Source of the DNA: Setomelanomma holmii
Lineage: Eukaryota > Ascomycota > Dothideomycetes > Pleosporales > Phaeosphaeriaceae
NCBI GenBank assembly: GCA_010015745.1
Contig: ML978395.1
Span: 1-19,110, forward strand
Direction of reading: 5' to 3'
DNA length: 19,110 bases
Below the pieces are notes generated by a model. The model searched no databases. It was not told the origin of the DNA and worked only from the letters and a program-made list of their open reading frames with translations. Position 1 is the first letter of the stretch, and every line of letters begins with the position of its first letter. Positions 1 through 10,047 of the stretch are shown piece by piece. The position numbers and the translations under genes are program-made.

Positions 1-1809
1 TCAACGATTGTATTGCTATCTGTTGTCGTGTTGTGATCTCCTGTTACAGGAGCTCTCAGCTCAGAGGTAAGTGCACTTGCCCACAGGGCAGTGCCGACTA
101 CAATAGGATATCATGTGACTTTAGCCACGTGGTTACAGAAGAGCACCACCACGTCAAGATGGAGTCAGCGCGTCCTGCCGCCGAGCCTTTGCGACAGCGT
201 TATGCTGAGCAATAGGTGAGCCGCGTTCAGTACGACGAGACAGTAGAGTCTGTCCAGTAATTCAGGAATCAGTACAGAGGGATTTCTGGTGACAACCATT
301 TTCGAGCTTCGGAAATAGCCTTGAGCTAATATTATTTCCGGCATGAAGAGTGAAACCTGGAACCTTTTAACCGACGCGCAAAGCTCGACCTCAACACTCA
401 TGAACACTATCTGGCATTTCGACTGGATGCGGCTCTTGATGAGAACCGACATCGCTCATATCCTCAAGTATGATGCGCAATCGCGCAGTAGGTAGTTGTG
501 GAGCACAAAAGCGCGACATCATGGACAATACGCATCCCGCAACCAAAACCTTACGAATCTCACTCGGTAGTTTCTCTCAACGCTATTAATTGCTCTACTT
601 ACGTAGGCGTACGCTTGACACTATTCTGGTCATCCTGCCACTATGGCATAGCCCAGGCAGCCATGCACATCACCTCGTTCTTTCACAACAATCGCCGTGA
701 TAGCCGATTCTGCAATCGATACCGACTCGGCGCTCACGGCTCACCCAGCCGTGTGCCGGCCACCAAAGCTTCACAAGTCATGCACGCGCCAATCTGCTAT
801 TCAACGAGTCATTTACCTATCTCTTCTCTCACAACGGAGATACTAACGCCTAAACATTTACCCATGCTCAACTCTTCTTTTACTTCCTTTATCCTCACCT
901 CACCCTGTATTATGACCCTGAGATCTTATCGCACTCACCGCTCCTCCCCCCCATACCTCCTACCCGACCTCTTCACTCCCAGCCCCAGCTCCTCGCAGCG
1001 TCCCTACGATCCAACCAACGCCTCCAGACCTTGAAGCCGGTGTTCTCGGAACGGGCCGATTGAAGCAGCGCACAGGGCAACGTAGATCTCTTATCGCATG
1101 GCAGCATGCGTGCTGTGAGCGTGACGAATGCGGGAAATGCCATACGGTGTATGCGGTGTAACTGTGGTGTAGAGTTTGATGACTAGGTGTGTGCATGTAC
1201 AGAGCGGAGCTCCTCCTAAGCCACATGCACATTGGTGTCAAAAAGAAAGCGAAAGCGAAAGCGAAAGCGAAAGCGGGTGCGAATGCATGCGCACGCATGT
1301 ATACACAGCGTAGATCTCAGTGCGAATCTTCAGGGTTGAAGTTGCCGAGTGGCGAACCCAACTGTGGTACTGTGGGGTGAAGGAAGAGGGGCTCGTGGCT
1401 GTGTAACCTCTGTGCGCCTAGATATGATGCCAGATTTGTTCGAATGCATTTCTCCAAAGGGAAATGATTTCACGCAAGCTGTTTTCTGGGAATGGATGTG
1501 GAGTGGAAATAAGGTCGTCAGCCGAGCTGCGTGGATGCAGGGATCAAGTCGGTGGTTGGGAAACGGTCGGAATTGTGTGGGCGCGAATGCCGTCACTGGC
1601 CCATGTAGCAAAGGATTGTAACCTCAGGTAGTTCAAAAAAAAAGTTCAAAGAGAAAATTCATCATTTTGTAGCCAATGACGAGATGTTCCGGGTATGAAG
1701 TTTTTGGTCGGCCGCCAAGAACAACAGTGACTGTTGTGTCGGGTATGCAATTCCTTTCCTTGTAACTCCAAAAGCGCTATGCAAGAGATACCCGCCCCCA
1801 GTGGTGGCA
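1..1809. other. Gene-poor region downstream of the Zn2Cys6 gene
   Basis: No convincing gene is visible. The longer open frames here (about 60-180 codons) mostly begin at GTG rather than ATG, have low-complexity or erratic composition, and match no family I recognise. There is a pyrimidine-rich stretch at about 840-1000, a microsatellite at 1245-1274, and an A-run near 1636 that may lie in the 3' flank of the minus-strand transcription factor. A 50-codon ATG frame at 342-494 (beginning MKSETWNLL) is too short and isolated to call. No tRNA-like B box or transposase motif was seen. Confidence 0.5.
1245..1274. repeat. Hexanucleotide microsatellite (GAAAGC)x5
   Basis: Five perfect consecutive copies of GAAAGC, preceded by an A-rich stretch and followed by degenerate GGGTGCGAATGC sequence. 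It lies in the gene-poor left region. In one plus frame it would encode a Lys-Ala run, but the enclosing ORF is not a credible gene. It is an ordinary simple sequence repeat, likely variable in length between strains. Confidence 0.9.
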
Positions 1810-4411
1810 TCAAGCTGCTCTATCTTGTCTTTGCTTTCCCTTGGCATATTCGTCCAAGCTCAAGCCCTCCCATGCCGAGATGATGGCATCCATTCTCGCG
1901 CTCTCTGAGTCCATGGACGATTTGCTGATGTCCGCGATATACTGGCTGCTCACTACACTCGCAACGTACCGCGTCCATTCTTCGGTCGTGTAGTAGTCCA
2001 CCGTGCTCTGTAGCTCTACAGGTAATGGAAGCCCCATTTCTTGGCACTTTTGTGTAAGCAGGCGAAAAAGTGGTTGGGCGTAGAAGTTATAGCTTGACAA
2101 GCTGGCGAGGGCTCGTAGACACACCAAGAGTCCTTGATATGGCTCGCTCGGCTCTGCATCGGCGGGTTCAGGGTGAATTTGCGATATCTCGTCGAGGCTG
2201 CCGAAGCTGGCTACAGAAATCGAGTGAAGCACGAGCCCGATCGATGTGGCCCAACCGTGACGAAGCTCTTGCAGGGCAAGTAATCGGCGCATCTCCCTGA
2301 GTGAAGCGAATGTGACGGACCGTGCGTGATCGATGTAGTCCTTGAACGGGCTGAGAGAGATGTCGTGGTTGAGGAAAGGTTGGAACAGGTTGATGATGTT
2401 CGCGTGATACATCATACTGTCGGTGGTTAGCTTTGTTACGCAAAATGAATGTCAAACATCGTACGCGGACAGCAGATTCTCCTTAGAGGGGACTCGCTCC
2501 GGCTGTAGGCACGATGGCCGGGTCTGCCACCACGACTTTAGCCGACCGTGGCAAATCTCGATCTGTTCGGGGTCTGGAGGTCTGGTAGCTTGGTCGTGTT
2601 CCGAACCTCGATGGTGTATTATTTTGTCGCAATCAAGAATGATAATGTTCTTTGCACATTCCGAACGGAAGAGTGCTGCGATAGGATTAGCAGAGCGAAA
2701 TGGGTCGAGATAGATGGTTTGCTCACCCTCATCGTCGTGCAAATGTTGGTATGGAATCGGAACATTTGGTACGGTGTTTATAATGGCGGGAAAGGAGTAC
2801 GTGAAAGCCATGTTGCTGATTTTTATTAGCAATATTTCGTGTTTGTCGTGGATGGCCAAGTGGTGCTTACAGTTGAAAATTGAAAAATGTCCAAGTGGTG
2901 ACTGCACGTACAAGAACCCACCTTTCTTGCGTTACGAAAATGGGCTTGCGGAGCGCCTTCGACGGCTCGTTGTCGAAAAGACCAAGTACTTGACTCATTC
3001 GGCACGCTTCCGTCAGAAACTCGTGGCCAGCTTTGTCTCGGCCATGCTTGCCGAGGAAGAGATCTAAAGTGACAATCTATTAGCACGAGAGAAGTGTTGT
3101 TTTACTTTCAGTAGAGTTTATTTGCCATTCGGCAGATGAAGGGGAAGGACAGTGCGATGATGAGAGAACTCTCGAAGTCTCTACAATGACATATTAGAAG
3201 AAGGGGTCCTTACATAGACATATTGCCGCGTGTATCCTTGTGAGACTACAATCACCCTCCTCAAGATCCCAAAGCCTTGTAGCTTCCTTGAAAAAGTCGG
3301 TCATGATGGACGCGTCTGAAAAGGGCTTCGAGCGGTCCTTTACATTTGGGCACGTAGACTACCAAACGATGAGCAAGTGCAGATGTGATATCGAAAAGAG
3401 CTCGCTTCTGAACGGCCAGACGGCATGGGAGAACGTACACACGCAGAAGCCAAGAGAGCGTTCACCAAAAGCTTGGAGCAAAAGCCGCTGCGTCCGCTCG
3501 CCATGTCGTCAAGAAAACAGTCGCGATCTAGGTAGTGGTAGTACGAGTACTCGTCTGTAGTCCAGGTAGATAGGATAGAGACAAGAAGGTCGGTGTCACT
3601 TGTCACGGTTGTCCAGTTCCGAGCTGAAGCCATTCGGGAGTCTATGGCAGATTGTTTCGCTACGCCATTGGTGCCAGAGTGGAGGAGGGCCTCGATCGAG
3701 GTACGAGGCAGAAGTGAGGGTTGGCTACCTGAGCTGGGGTTGGTCAAAAGCGGCGCAAGGGACATTCGAGCGGGCTTACCGAACAAAAACATCTGCGTCA
3801 GATCCGTACCTTCGTCGCTGGCTGGCCGGCCCGTCCAGGCCAAAAGGGAGTATGTCAGGAAATGGGAGACTTTGCATATCCATGTTGCTCGGTGCATCCA
3901 AGGCCATACGAATGGAGGGTAAAGTCACAGACTTACCAACATCTTGCTGGTAGGGTGAAGGTGGTTGCGGAGAAGGCTTCTGGCTGATGGGGTCGCCGTG
4001 ACGCACAAAATCGGCCAACTGTTGTATACGCCGTGACGGTGAGGCATCTGGTGAGGTTGCCCTAATGCGTCGTAACACCTCCATAGCCTCCTGTTCCGGT
4101 CGGAGCCGAAGGAAATCGTACAACTGTCGGAGGTTGGAGAGCTCGCCCTGCATCTCATCATTCTTACGCTTCATTGCCTGCGATGGTTTCTCATTTGGCC
4201 CCAGCTCGTACAAACAATTGGTATCCTTCTGAGTACAGCAGGTGCAGATGGGGCGATTGCCATCGCACTTGGATTTTCTCTTGCGACAGGCGACACATGC
4301 TCCCAGTGTCACAGTCCGCTTTGGCTTCTGTGTCAATATTGGCCTGTTCTGCGGCTGTGGAGGCGTCTCCTCGTCCATGGGCGCGGGCTGCAAAGCGCGG
4401 AAGTTGGCCAT
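1810..4411 (-). CDS. Zn(II)2Cys6 fungal transcription factor (NirA/NIT4-like architecture)
   Basis: Nuclear DNA-binding regulator. Proposed exons on the minus strand are 4411-3780, 3733-3439, 3358-3214, 3063-2871, 2815-2465 and 2416-1810, giving 740 aa. Every junction keeps frame and has GT..AG ends, and several introns have CTAAC/CTGAC-like branch sites. The zinc cluster uses Cys39, 42, 49, 56, 59 and 66 (CVACRKRKSKCDG core). A helical, probably coiled-coil linker follows at about 79-117. The middle region begins around EYSYYHYLDRDCFL and LLVNALLASAC. It continues through FFKEATRLWDLEEGDCSLTR, HEFLTEACRMSQVLGLF and MMYHANIINLFQPF, typical of the fungal-specific transcription factor domain. 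A second in-phase donor (3809) would remove ten residues from exon 1. The family is certain; the target pathway is unknown, and the NirA/NIT4 comparison rests on architecture only. Confidence 0.9.
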
Positions 4412-5271
4412 GGTGAGGGTCGCTTAGGGTAGGGCTGGGGACAAGCAAGCAAAATTGCTAGGAAGAAAGGATTGTGGTGAGCATCTGCGCGAAGGGTGGT
4501 GGTGCGCGAGTCAGGGGCTGTGCTATGGTATTGTCAAAGACCATGGATAACATTGCATCACGATGTAGGCCGAAAACACGAAGGACAGGATTTTCGGTGG
4601 GGAAGGCGTGCCGGTGGAAGCCAGGGACGACTGAGAGCTCAGGCCGCGGCGGCAGGGGTGATGGGGCGAGGACGAAGTGACCCACTGCCGGTTGCATTTC
4701 GCCGGGTCTTGCATTGTGATCGCTGGTCGAGAATTCAGCAAGGAGAGCAACACCAGAGCGGACACGGACGGTCCATCACGAGTGCAAGGCAAGAGTCAGC
4801 ATGGCCGCAAATATGCGCGCGGTAGCGCGAGCAGACGTCGAAAAACTCCTACTGCAGGTGGCGACCGATTCGCTACGGGGCAGTCTCCGCTGGTGCAGAC
4901 TGGCATCTGTCGCGGGCCTCAGACTGGCCGACATCCGCTGCCGTTAAGAACCACCAGAAAGTGGGCGCGCCTAAAACTCCTGCTGTGCACGCAAGCATGC
5001 AGCCGTATGTTCTACCGCATTCTGCGTATGGTACTGTGCTCGCGTGCGGTGGCGATCTGGACTGCAGACGCGAGCGACACTGCATGGAACTTTCCAGGCG
5101 ACGCCACTCCGCTCACAACCACTGGAGATGCTGTCACACCAGCATGGTACGAGCACATGCTTTCGTACCTGCTGCTGTTCCGCCTGGAAGTTTGCCTGCA
5201 GCCCCGCTGGGTCGAGATGCAAGACACAACCATCCCCTGTTCCACGTCAGAAGAAAGATCCGGAGGAATGA

Positions 5272-5314
5272 AAGGGTACGCTACCCTTGTGACTCCGCGG
5301 AGCGCTCCGCGGAG
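5272..5314. promoter_or_regulatory. Tandem dyad elements, including doubled CTCCGCGGAG palindrome
   Basis: Two adjacent inverted repeats. At 5272-5288, AAGGGTA and TACCCTT flank a CGC spacer. At 5293-5314, two copies of the self-complementary decamer CTCCGCGGAG are joined by CG, and the whole 22 bp is itself a perfect palindrome. TCCGCGGA is the site reported for Neurospora NIT4, and CTCCGHGG for Aspergillus NirA, both Zn2Cys6 proteins. The element lies about 0.9 kb upstream of the Zn2Cys6 gene's ATG, so autoregulation is possible. That role is inference; the palindromes are directly visible. Confidence 0.5.
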
Positions 5315-5469
5315 CTTTACTGACACGCCGTGCAACCCGTTCAGAGACTCAAGTCTGGACAGCATGTCAGACTGCCTTTGACGGCGTGCCAGATGCTCGG
5401 GCTCCGACAGGGACCTGTGTAGGCAGATCCACGGATATTGATTCGCCAGGTCCACCGCAGGCCAGATCA

Positions 5470-5490
5470 TATATAGTATATTATACGTAT
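5470..5490 (-). promoter_or_regulatory. AT-rich element, candidate 3'-end processing signal of the SDR gene
   Basis: An isolated TATATAGTATATTATA-type stretch in otherwise GC-balanced sequence, about 130-150 nt past the SDR stop codon on the minus strand. UA-repeat (UAUAUA/UAYRUA) efficiency elements at this distance are typical of fungal polyadenylation regions. A TATA-box role for the minus-strand regulator is less likely because its ATG is over 1 kb away. Confidence 0.3.
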
Positions 5491-5621
5491 GCAGGTGGGA
5501 ATACACACGTCTAAACCGAAAAGAGATACTCTAGCATTCAGCAGTCTCTCGAAGGTGTGTTGAGCGCTTGTGATTGCTGTGTGCAGTCGAGGCCATTCTG
5601 GATTGCAAGTCTAGAATGTTA

Positions 5622-6576
5622 TCAAGACAGTTCTGCCATTGTCCACATAACCTTGCCCTGTTTCCCACCATCGACATTGATAACTTGCCCGTGAATATGA
5701 CTGCTATAGTTATGGCTAGCGAGTGAGAGGATAGCCATGGCCACAGCCTTTACTGGAATGGGCTGACATAACGCAGTCTGGAATAGTCAGCTGTGATCTG
5801 CACGCAAGTCTCTTGATAGATTGCAATGCCAGGTTTTAGGCTGGAACCATATGGGGCCGACGGAGAGATGAGTAACAAGAGATGCGCCGTACCGTTGCTT
5901 GAGCCTCCAGATACAGTTGATCAGGGTTTTGTCTGCACTCTTCGTGCCAGCGATCTGTTTCGACTGGTCCTGGGGCCACTACGTTCACACGTGCGCCTGG
6001 CCACGTTCGTGGTGCTTCGGCCCTCAATGACATAAGAAGGCCTCCCTGCACGGCACTTTTTGCTAAGGCATACTCGGCATTTTGCCTCTCTCCAAAATGG
6101 CCGCTTTCAGATCCAATCATGATGAGGTTGGGGTGCTGCAATGCCGCGCCGTTTTGCTTTGCCAGACGTAAACCCTGGAACCATGCTCTTGCAGTGAGCC
6201 ATGTTCCCGTCACATTCACATTGAGTACGCTTTGCAGTTGGCTCAAGGATGCATCGGCGAACGGTGACGGCTTTAACACCGAGAGATCGAGAGACGCCAA
6301 AGCTATGCAAATCTCAGCCGGACCGTGAGCCTCTGTTGCAGCAGCAAAGGCTTGCAGGGTCGAGCTCTCGCTGGATACATCGCAGTAGATAGCTTTGAAC
6401 GCGGGCTCTGCCGTGTCGGGTAAGTAATCATTTTGTGGGTAAACGACATCGAGAGAGGCGACCTTGGAGCCCGCGGCGAGGAAATGGTCAACCACTACTC
6501 GTCCTATCAGGCCCGCGCCTCCAGTGACAATGACTGGGACGTCCTTAAGGCCCAAGTCAAGTGATAGTCGATCCAT
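5622..6576 (-). CDS. Short-chain dehydrogenase/reductase (classical SDR), NAD-type
   Basis: Cytosolic-type Rossmann oxidoreductase of 279 aa; substrate unknown. Exons are 6576-5893 and 5777-5622. The 115-nt intron has a GTACGG donor, a GCTGAC branch site and a CAG acceptor. Visible motifs are the nucleotide-binding TGGAGLIG (18-25), an Asp at the end of beta 2 (ASLDVVY) that favours NAD(H), NVNVTGTWL, the catalytic Ser around 156-158 (IGSES), Tyr169 and Lys173 (YALAK), and NVVAPGPVET. Exon 2 supplies the C-terminus HGQVINVDGGKQGKV, where a VDGG-type ending is usual for the family. The frame is open upstream to 6675, but that start is GTG, so the ATG at 6576 is preferred; no mitochondrial signal is seen. 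It lies between unrelated genes, so its pathway cannot be inferred. Confidence 0.88.
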
Positions 6577-7071
6577 GCGGCCGAAGGTACCAATGAGGGG
6601 TGAGGTGTCGACGACTCGAAGCTCCAAATCAAAAGAGAGGTGGAGGGTGGAAAGCAAGTGGGCTGCGGGGATCACGTTGGACGGGGCGCGCCTGCTGCTC
6701 CGTGAAGCGGACGGCTCCTTCCCTGCCGTCAGGGTGCCGGGCTAGAACGGATTTGAGACCCGGGCCTACCACAGCGAGCCATTCACGCCTCCAGCATGTT
6801 CGTATATCCTCGGTCACAAGCAGGAAGTATCAGAGGCACGCGTAGACACCTGCATTAGAGGCGGTGGAACCAATTTCGATCGACAATTCTTGCTACCATA
6901 CTGTTGGGACCTGTCGAAAACTCTACTCGGCATTGTATCGGTCATTGCGCATGCCGCGGAAAGCCACCTCAGGTGCCTGACGCCGGATCAAACTCCGAAA
7001 ATATATATATCGAGTAAGCAGACACCAAAATCCACACACGCTCAGTAATCAATACTACAGTGCAGCATAAT
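6577..7071. other. SDR upstream region / XPB 3' flank
   Basis: About 0.5 kb holding the promoter and leader of the SDR gene and the 3' UTR of the XPB gene, both minus strand. A single CCGCGGAA motif at about 6954-6961 partly matches the palindrome upstream of the Zn2Cys6 gene. No gene is supported; short ORFs here are unremarkable. Confidence 0.4.
7001..7010 (-). promoter_or_regulatory. (AT)5 element, candidate polyadenylation efficiency element of XPB
   Basis: A run of five AT dinucleotides about 60-70 nt downstream of the XPB stop codon on the minus strand. UAUAUA elements at this distance commonly mark fungal mRNA 3' ends. It resembles the AT-rich element after the SDR gene. The role is inferred from position and composition only. 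Confidence 0.3.
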
Positions 7072-9504
7072 CTATGAGGACTTCTTTTTCGATGAGTTAG
7101 CAAGCTTCCGAATGAACGCATTCTGCACGCCCTTGGTTCCCTTGAGCTCCTTGTTCTTGCTCTTGTTGTACTCCATGTATGCCATGGTTTGCCCACCAGA
7201 TAGCTCTGAAAGTGTACCAGCTGCTCTGCGCACCCCGTTCTTCTTTTTCTTGGTCATCTCAGAAGCATACTTTGTATTGAACGCATCGCCTTCGATGCGC
7301 TCTTCTTTGGTATCTTCGTCTCGAGCCAACAAGACATCCATCAGCAATTCGCGTCGCTCCGATGGAGTGTTGAATCGGACGCCTCCAAAATCCTCCAGAT
7401 CTTCAAATTTCTCGAGGCCGTCTAGTCGCGTGATGACCTTGAAAGCATAGCCCTGGTCGACGAGGAATGCCTGGCGCTTGGAAGAGTAGTACATCTCATC
7501 CGTGTCCTTTGACACGAGTGAGTAGAAGAATGCGTTGAACCCCTCGTCAGTCCTCCTCTTCGCCCGGAGAATGCGCCCCAACCGCTGTGCTTCCTGACGG
7601 CGTGACCCATAGTGAGACGATATCTGGATTAGACACGTCGCTTCTGGTAGATCAAGACTAGTGTCACCAATCTTGGACAAGAAAATAGTGTGGACCTTTG
7701 GGTTATGCTGAAAGTTCTCGAGAACCCGAAGTCGCTCATGTTGTAGAGTGCCACCGTAGATGTAGGGGCATGCCATTGCCACGGCGTATTTTTCCAGGGC
7801 GTAAACGTTGTCGGAAAACACGATAATCTTGTCGCCACGTGATGCATGGTATTTGATCAAAAATTGGCATGCGTGGAACTTTCGAGGGTTCATGATCGAC
7901 AACAATGCTCTCTTTTGTAGTGATGATGGCTTCAACCACTCCGTGTAGAACTCGGGTGTCATCTGGCACCACACCTCTGCACACTGGACCTTTGCGATAT
8001 GGCCCTGCTCCGAAAGCTCTTGCCAGTTGGCTTCGTACAGCTTCGGCCCAATCAGGAAGTTGAGGTCATCGATCTTGTCGTCCTCTCGGAGAAGTGTCGC
8101 AGTCAGGCCGAGCTTGGCATGCGACGCAATTTCGTATGTTACCTTCTTGAAGATATTTGCTGGCACGACGTGCACCTCATCGGCGATCAGCAGTCCCCAC
8201 TCGCGGCTTCGAATGAACTGCATAACCTTCTCAGCGTCATACGATCGCTTTCGCGCATTACTGATCATGGAATATGTACTGATAATGATACCAGCCTGTC
8301 GCGGAAACTGGCTTTTGTTATCGGCCGTGAAAACTGCGATATCTTCTGGGTTGATGTTGGACCACCTGAGAAACTCTGTGCGCCACTGGACCACAGACAT
8401 GGCGCTTGTACAGAGAACCATGACAGACTTCTTGATACCACAAGCAGCAGTTATACCGACCAATGTCTTACCTGCACCGCACGGAAGCACAATTATGCCC
8501 GACCGCGCACGCGAATTGGAAAACATCTTGCTCAAGGCCTTTTCTTGGTAGTACCGAATTGAGGCATGGGCCCTGAGGTCAATTTCGAGGTTGGCATTAT
8601 TTTCGTCGTTGTTGAAGTCGTACTCCTCTGTGAGAGGCAGACCGATTGCCCGACATCGCTTCACGACCTTTTCGCGATCCTCACTCTTGATGCGGAATGA
8701 ATGAACTTGCGCAACATCGTCGTCATCATCGTCCTCTCGAAGTGCAGCGATCATGTCGCTGGGTGCAGGGTTATCTGGTATCTCTTGGGGCTGTTGATTC
8801 ATCTGCTTCGCGCCAGCGGCCATTTTAGTGCCAGGAATGGCCATTTGTCCAATCTTGGGCGCGGCTTCTTGGATCAGAGTATCGCTTTCATCAGCGCGAC
8901 ATTCGGCAACTTGGGGATCGCGCAGCAGCTTCTGCAGGATGCTAGGGTCGTCACTTTCGATATATGACTGTGTTTTCTTCAAGACAATTTTGGCTTTGCC
9001 GAAGGCAGACGTCGACTTCTCTACAAAGGAGATGATGGCGTCGGACAGAGCGGTCTTGGAGTATCGATCGAGCTTGTCGATGATCTCCTTGCTAGAGTGA
9101 CCAACACTTACTGCGGCGAACAGACTGTGAGTGGTCAGCTGGTACTCGTGCATCTTCGAGACACGCGACTGCGGCTCGGCAATGTTGATCAAGAAGTCCT
9201 GCGCCTCGTCGAACAGCGGGTGGAAGGACTCGAGGATGATGCCGCCTGCATCGTTAACCCAGATCGGGCGGTTGTGATGGTCTGGCTTGAGTGGCGCATT
9301 CCACTGATCCGACTTCTTGAAAAGGTCTGCGGCAGCATCTCTGACTCGAGTTGCTCTGGCGCGCTTTGTCATAGCCTTCACATCGAACTCCTCCTTCAGC
9401 TGATCAAACGTCTCCTGGTCACTCATGGGCCCCTCATCCTGGTCGTCCCAGCCGTCCTCTGCCTCAGCATCCGCCGAAGTCTGCGCTTTTCGTTTCGGAG
9501 GCAT
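7072..9504 (-). CDS. SSL2: TFIIH 3'-5' DNA helicase/translocase XPB (Ssl2/Rad25)
   Basis: ATP-dependent translocase of TFIIH that opens promoters for RNA polymerase II and DNA for nucleotide excision repair. The gene is intronless and encodes 810 aa, close to yeast Ssl2 (843) and human XPB (782). The acidic, lysine-rich N-terminus is followed by the XPB N-terminal region (IWVNDAGGIILESF, DFLINIAEPQSR) and a seven-residue acidic run near 260-270. The motor has Walker A (LPCGAGKT, about residue 345), the DEVH box with the XPB signature ADEVHVVP (about 443), and the RED motif in TATLLREDDKI (about 471). Motif VI is QRLGRILRAK (about 643). The C-terminal tail is Lys/Ser-rich. The frame extends upstream to a GTG at 9519; the ATG at 9504 (MPPKRKAQ) is chosen because it is the first valid eukaryotic start and matches the usual XPB opening. 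Confidence 0.97.
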   Translation of the reverse strand: MPPKRKAQTSADAEAEDGWDDQDEGPMSDQETFDQLKEEFDVKAMTKRARATRVRDAAADLFKKSDQWNAPLKPDHHNRPIWVNDAGGIILESFHPLFDEAQDFLINIAEPQSRVSKMHEYQLTTHSLFAAVSVGHSSKEIIDKLDRYSKTALSDAIISFVEKSTSAFGKAKIVLKKTQSYIESDDPSILQKLLRDPQVAECRADESDTLIQEAAPKIGQMAIPGTKMAAGAKQMNQQPQEIPDNPAPSDMIAALREDDDDDDVAQVHSFRIKSEDREKVVKRCRAIGLPLTEEYDFNNDENNANLEIDLRAHASIRYYQEKALSKMFSNSRARSGIIVLPCGAGKTLVGITAACGIKKSVMVLCTSAMSVVQWRTEFLRWSNINPEDIAVFTADNKSQFPRQAGIIISTYSMISNARKRSYDAEKVMQFIRSREWGLLIADEVHVVPANIFKKVTYEIASHAKLGLTATLLREDDKIDDLNFLIGPKLYEANWQELSEQGHIAKVQCAEVWCQMTPEFYTEWLKPSSLQKRALLSIMNPRKFHACQFLIKYHASRGDKIIVFSDNVYALEKYAVAMACPYIYGGTLQHERLRVLENFQHNPKVHTIFLSKIGDTSLDLPEATCLIQISSHYGSRRQEAQRLGRILRAKRRTDEGFNAFFYSLVSKDTDEMYYSSKRQAFLVDQGYAFKVITRLDGLEKFEDLEDFGGVRFNTPSERRELLMDVLLARDEDTKEERIEGDAFNTKYASEMTKKKKNGVRRAAGTLSELSGGQTMAYMEYNKSKNKELKGTKGVQNAFIRKLANSSKKKSS

Positions 9505-10047
9505 GCTTGCGGCTGTCACGCACAGCGGCGCGCGTCGATGGTGGCGATGCCTGGTAGAAAAGCGATATTACTTGTGCTGCCTGCTGGGGCAGCAAGACGG
9601 GACGCGGGATGCGGGATGTGGGATGGGCGTTGAGGCGAGGGCTGAGCGAGTGGAAAGTACAAGTGACGGACGACGATGAGGTTGCGCTGAGTTCAGGTGT
9701 GGCAGTTGCAGACTGGAGCTGTGGCGGAGCAATGTGAAAGAAACATGACGGCTCAGAGCTTATGTAATGACGTAGCGTGCGACTGGTCCGCCAACACGTG
9801 CCTCTATTTCGACTTCGTATGTCAGAAGCATTGAGTCACAGCGAAGCGTCTTGGTCTACACGCACGGTAATAGTGAAGGAATAGTTGGTGGAGTTGCCCA
9901 GTGAGAGACGCGACGACGGCTGCGAGTCACGAAAGCATGTGAGACCGGCGTTTGCTCTGCCGACGTAACCTCTGGCCAAGCAGCACCCGTGTACCTCTTC
10001 CTACAACAACCTCACAATGCGCACATGAGGCCTTGACATGCATATCA
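9505..10047. promoter_or_regulatory. Divergent promoter between XPB and HID1 genes
   Basis: The XPB gene reads left and the HID1 gene reads right, so this 543 bp must carry both promoters. There is no clear TATA box near either start. Visible candidate sites are a palindromic E-box CACGTG (9795-9800) and a CRE-like TGACGTA (9768-9774). ORFs extending into the region are extensions of shadow frames. Assignment of factors is inference. Confidence 0.5.

Larger units (their letters stand above)
4412..5621. other. Long upstream region of the Zn2Cys6 gene / 3' flank of the SDR gene
   Basis: About 1.2 kb between the start of the Zn2Cys6 gene and the stop of the SDR gene, both on the minus strand. 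It should therefore hold the regulator's promoter and 5' leader and the SDR 3' UTR. Open frames on both strands (for example about 4677-5381 plus and 5012-5506 minus) show no family resemblance; the larger one starts at GTG. The notable contents are the palindromes at 5272-5314 and an AT-rich element at 5470-5490, listed separately. Confidence 0.5.

Noticed and set aside
498..1034. 178-codon plus-strand frame in the left region
   Set aside because: The start is GTG, the C-terminal half is a Ser/Pro/Thr-rich product of a pyrimidine tract, and there is no motif or intron-supported extension.
4677..5381. 234-codon plus-strand open frame upstream of the Zn2Cys6 gene
   Set aside because: It begins at GTG, has no recognisable domain, and overlaps the promoter region and the palindromes. 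It is probably a chance frame.
5012..5506. 164-codon minus-strand open frame between the SDR and Zn2Cys6 genes
   Set aside because: No family resemblance, composition unlike the neighbouring proteins, and it overlaps the plausible SDR 3' UTR and regulatory palindromes.
6577..6675. 33-residue N-terminal extension of the SDR
   Set aside because: It starts at GTG, has acidic residues unlike a targeting peptide, and the ATG at 6576 places the TGGAGLIG motif at the usual distance from the N-terminus.
9505..9519. Five-residue N-terminal extension of XPB
   Set aside because: The upstream start codon is GTG; the ATG at 9504 is the credible eukaryotic start.
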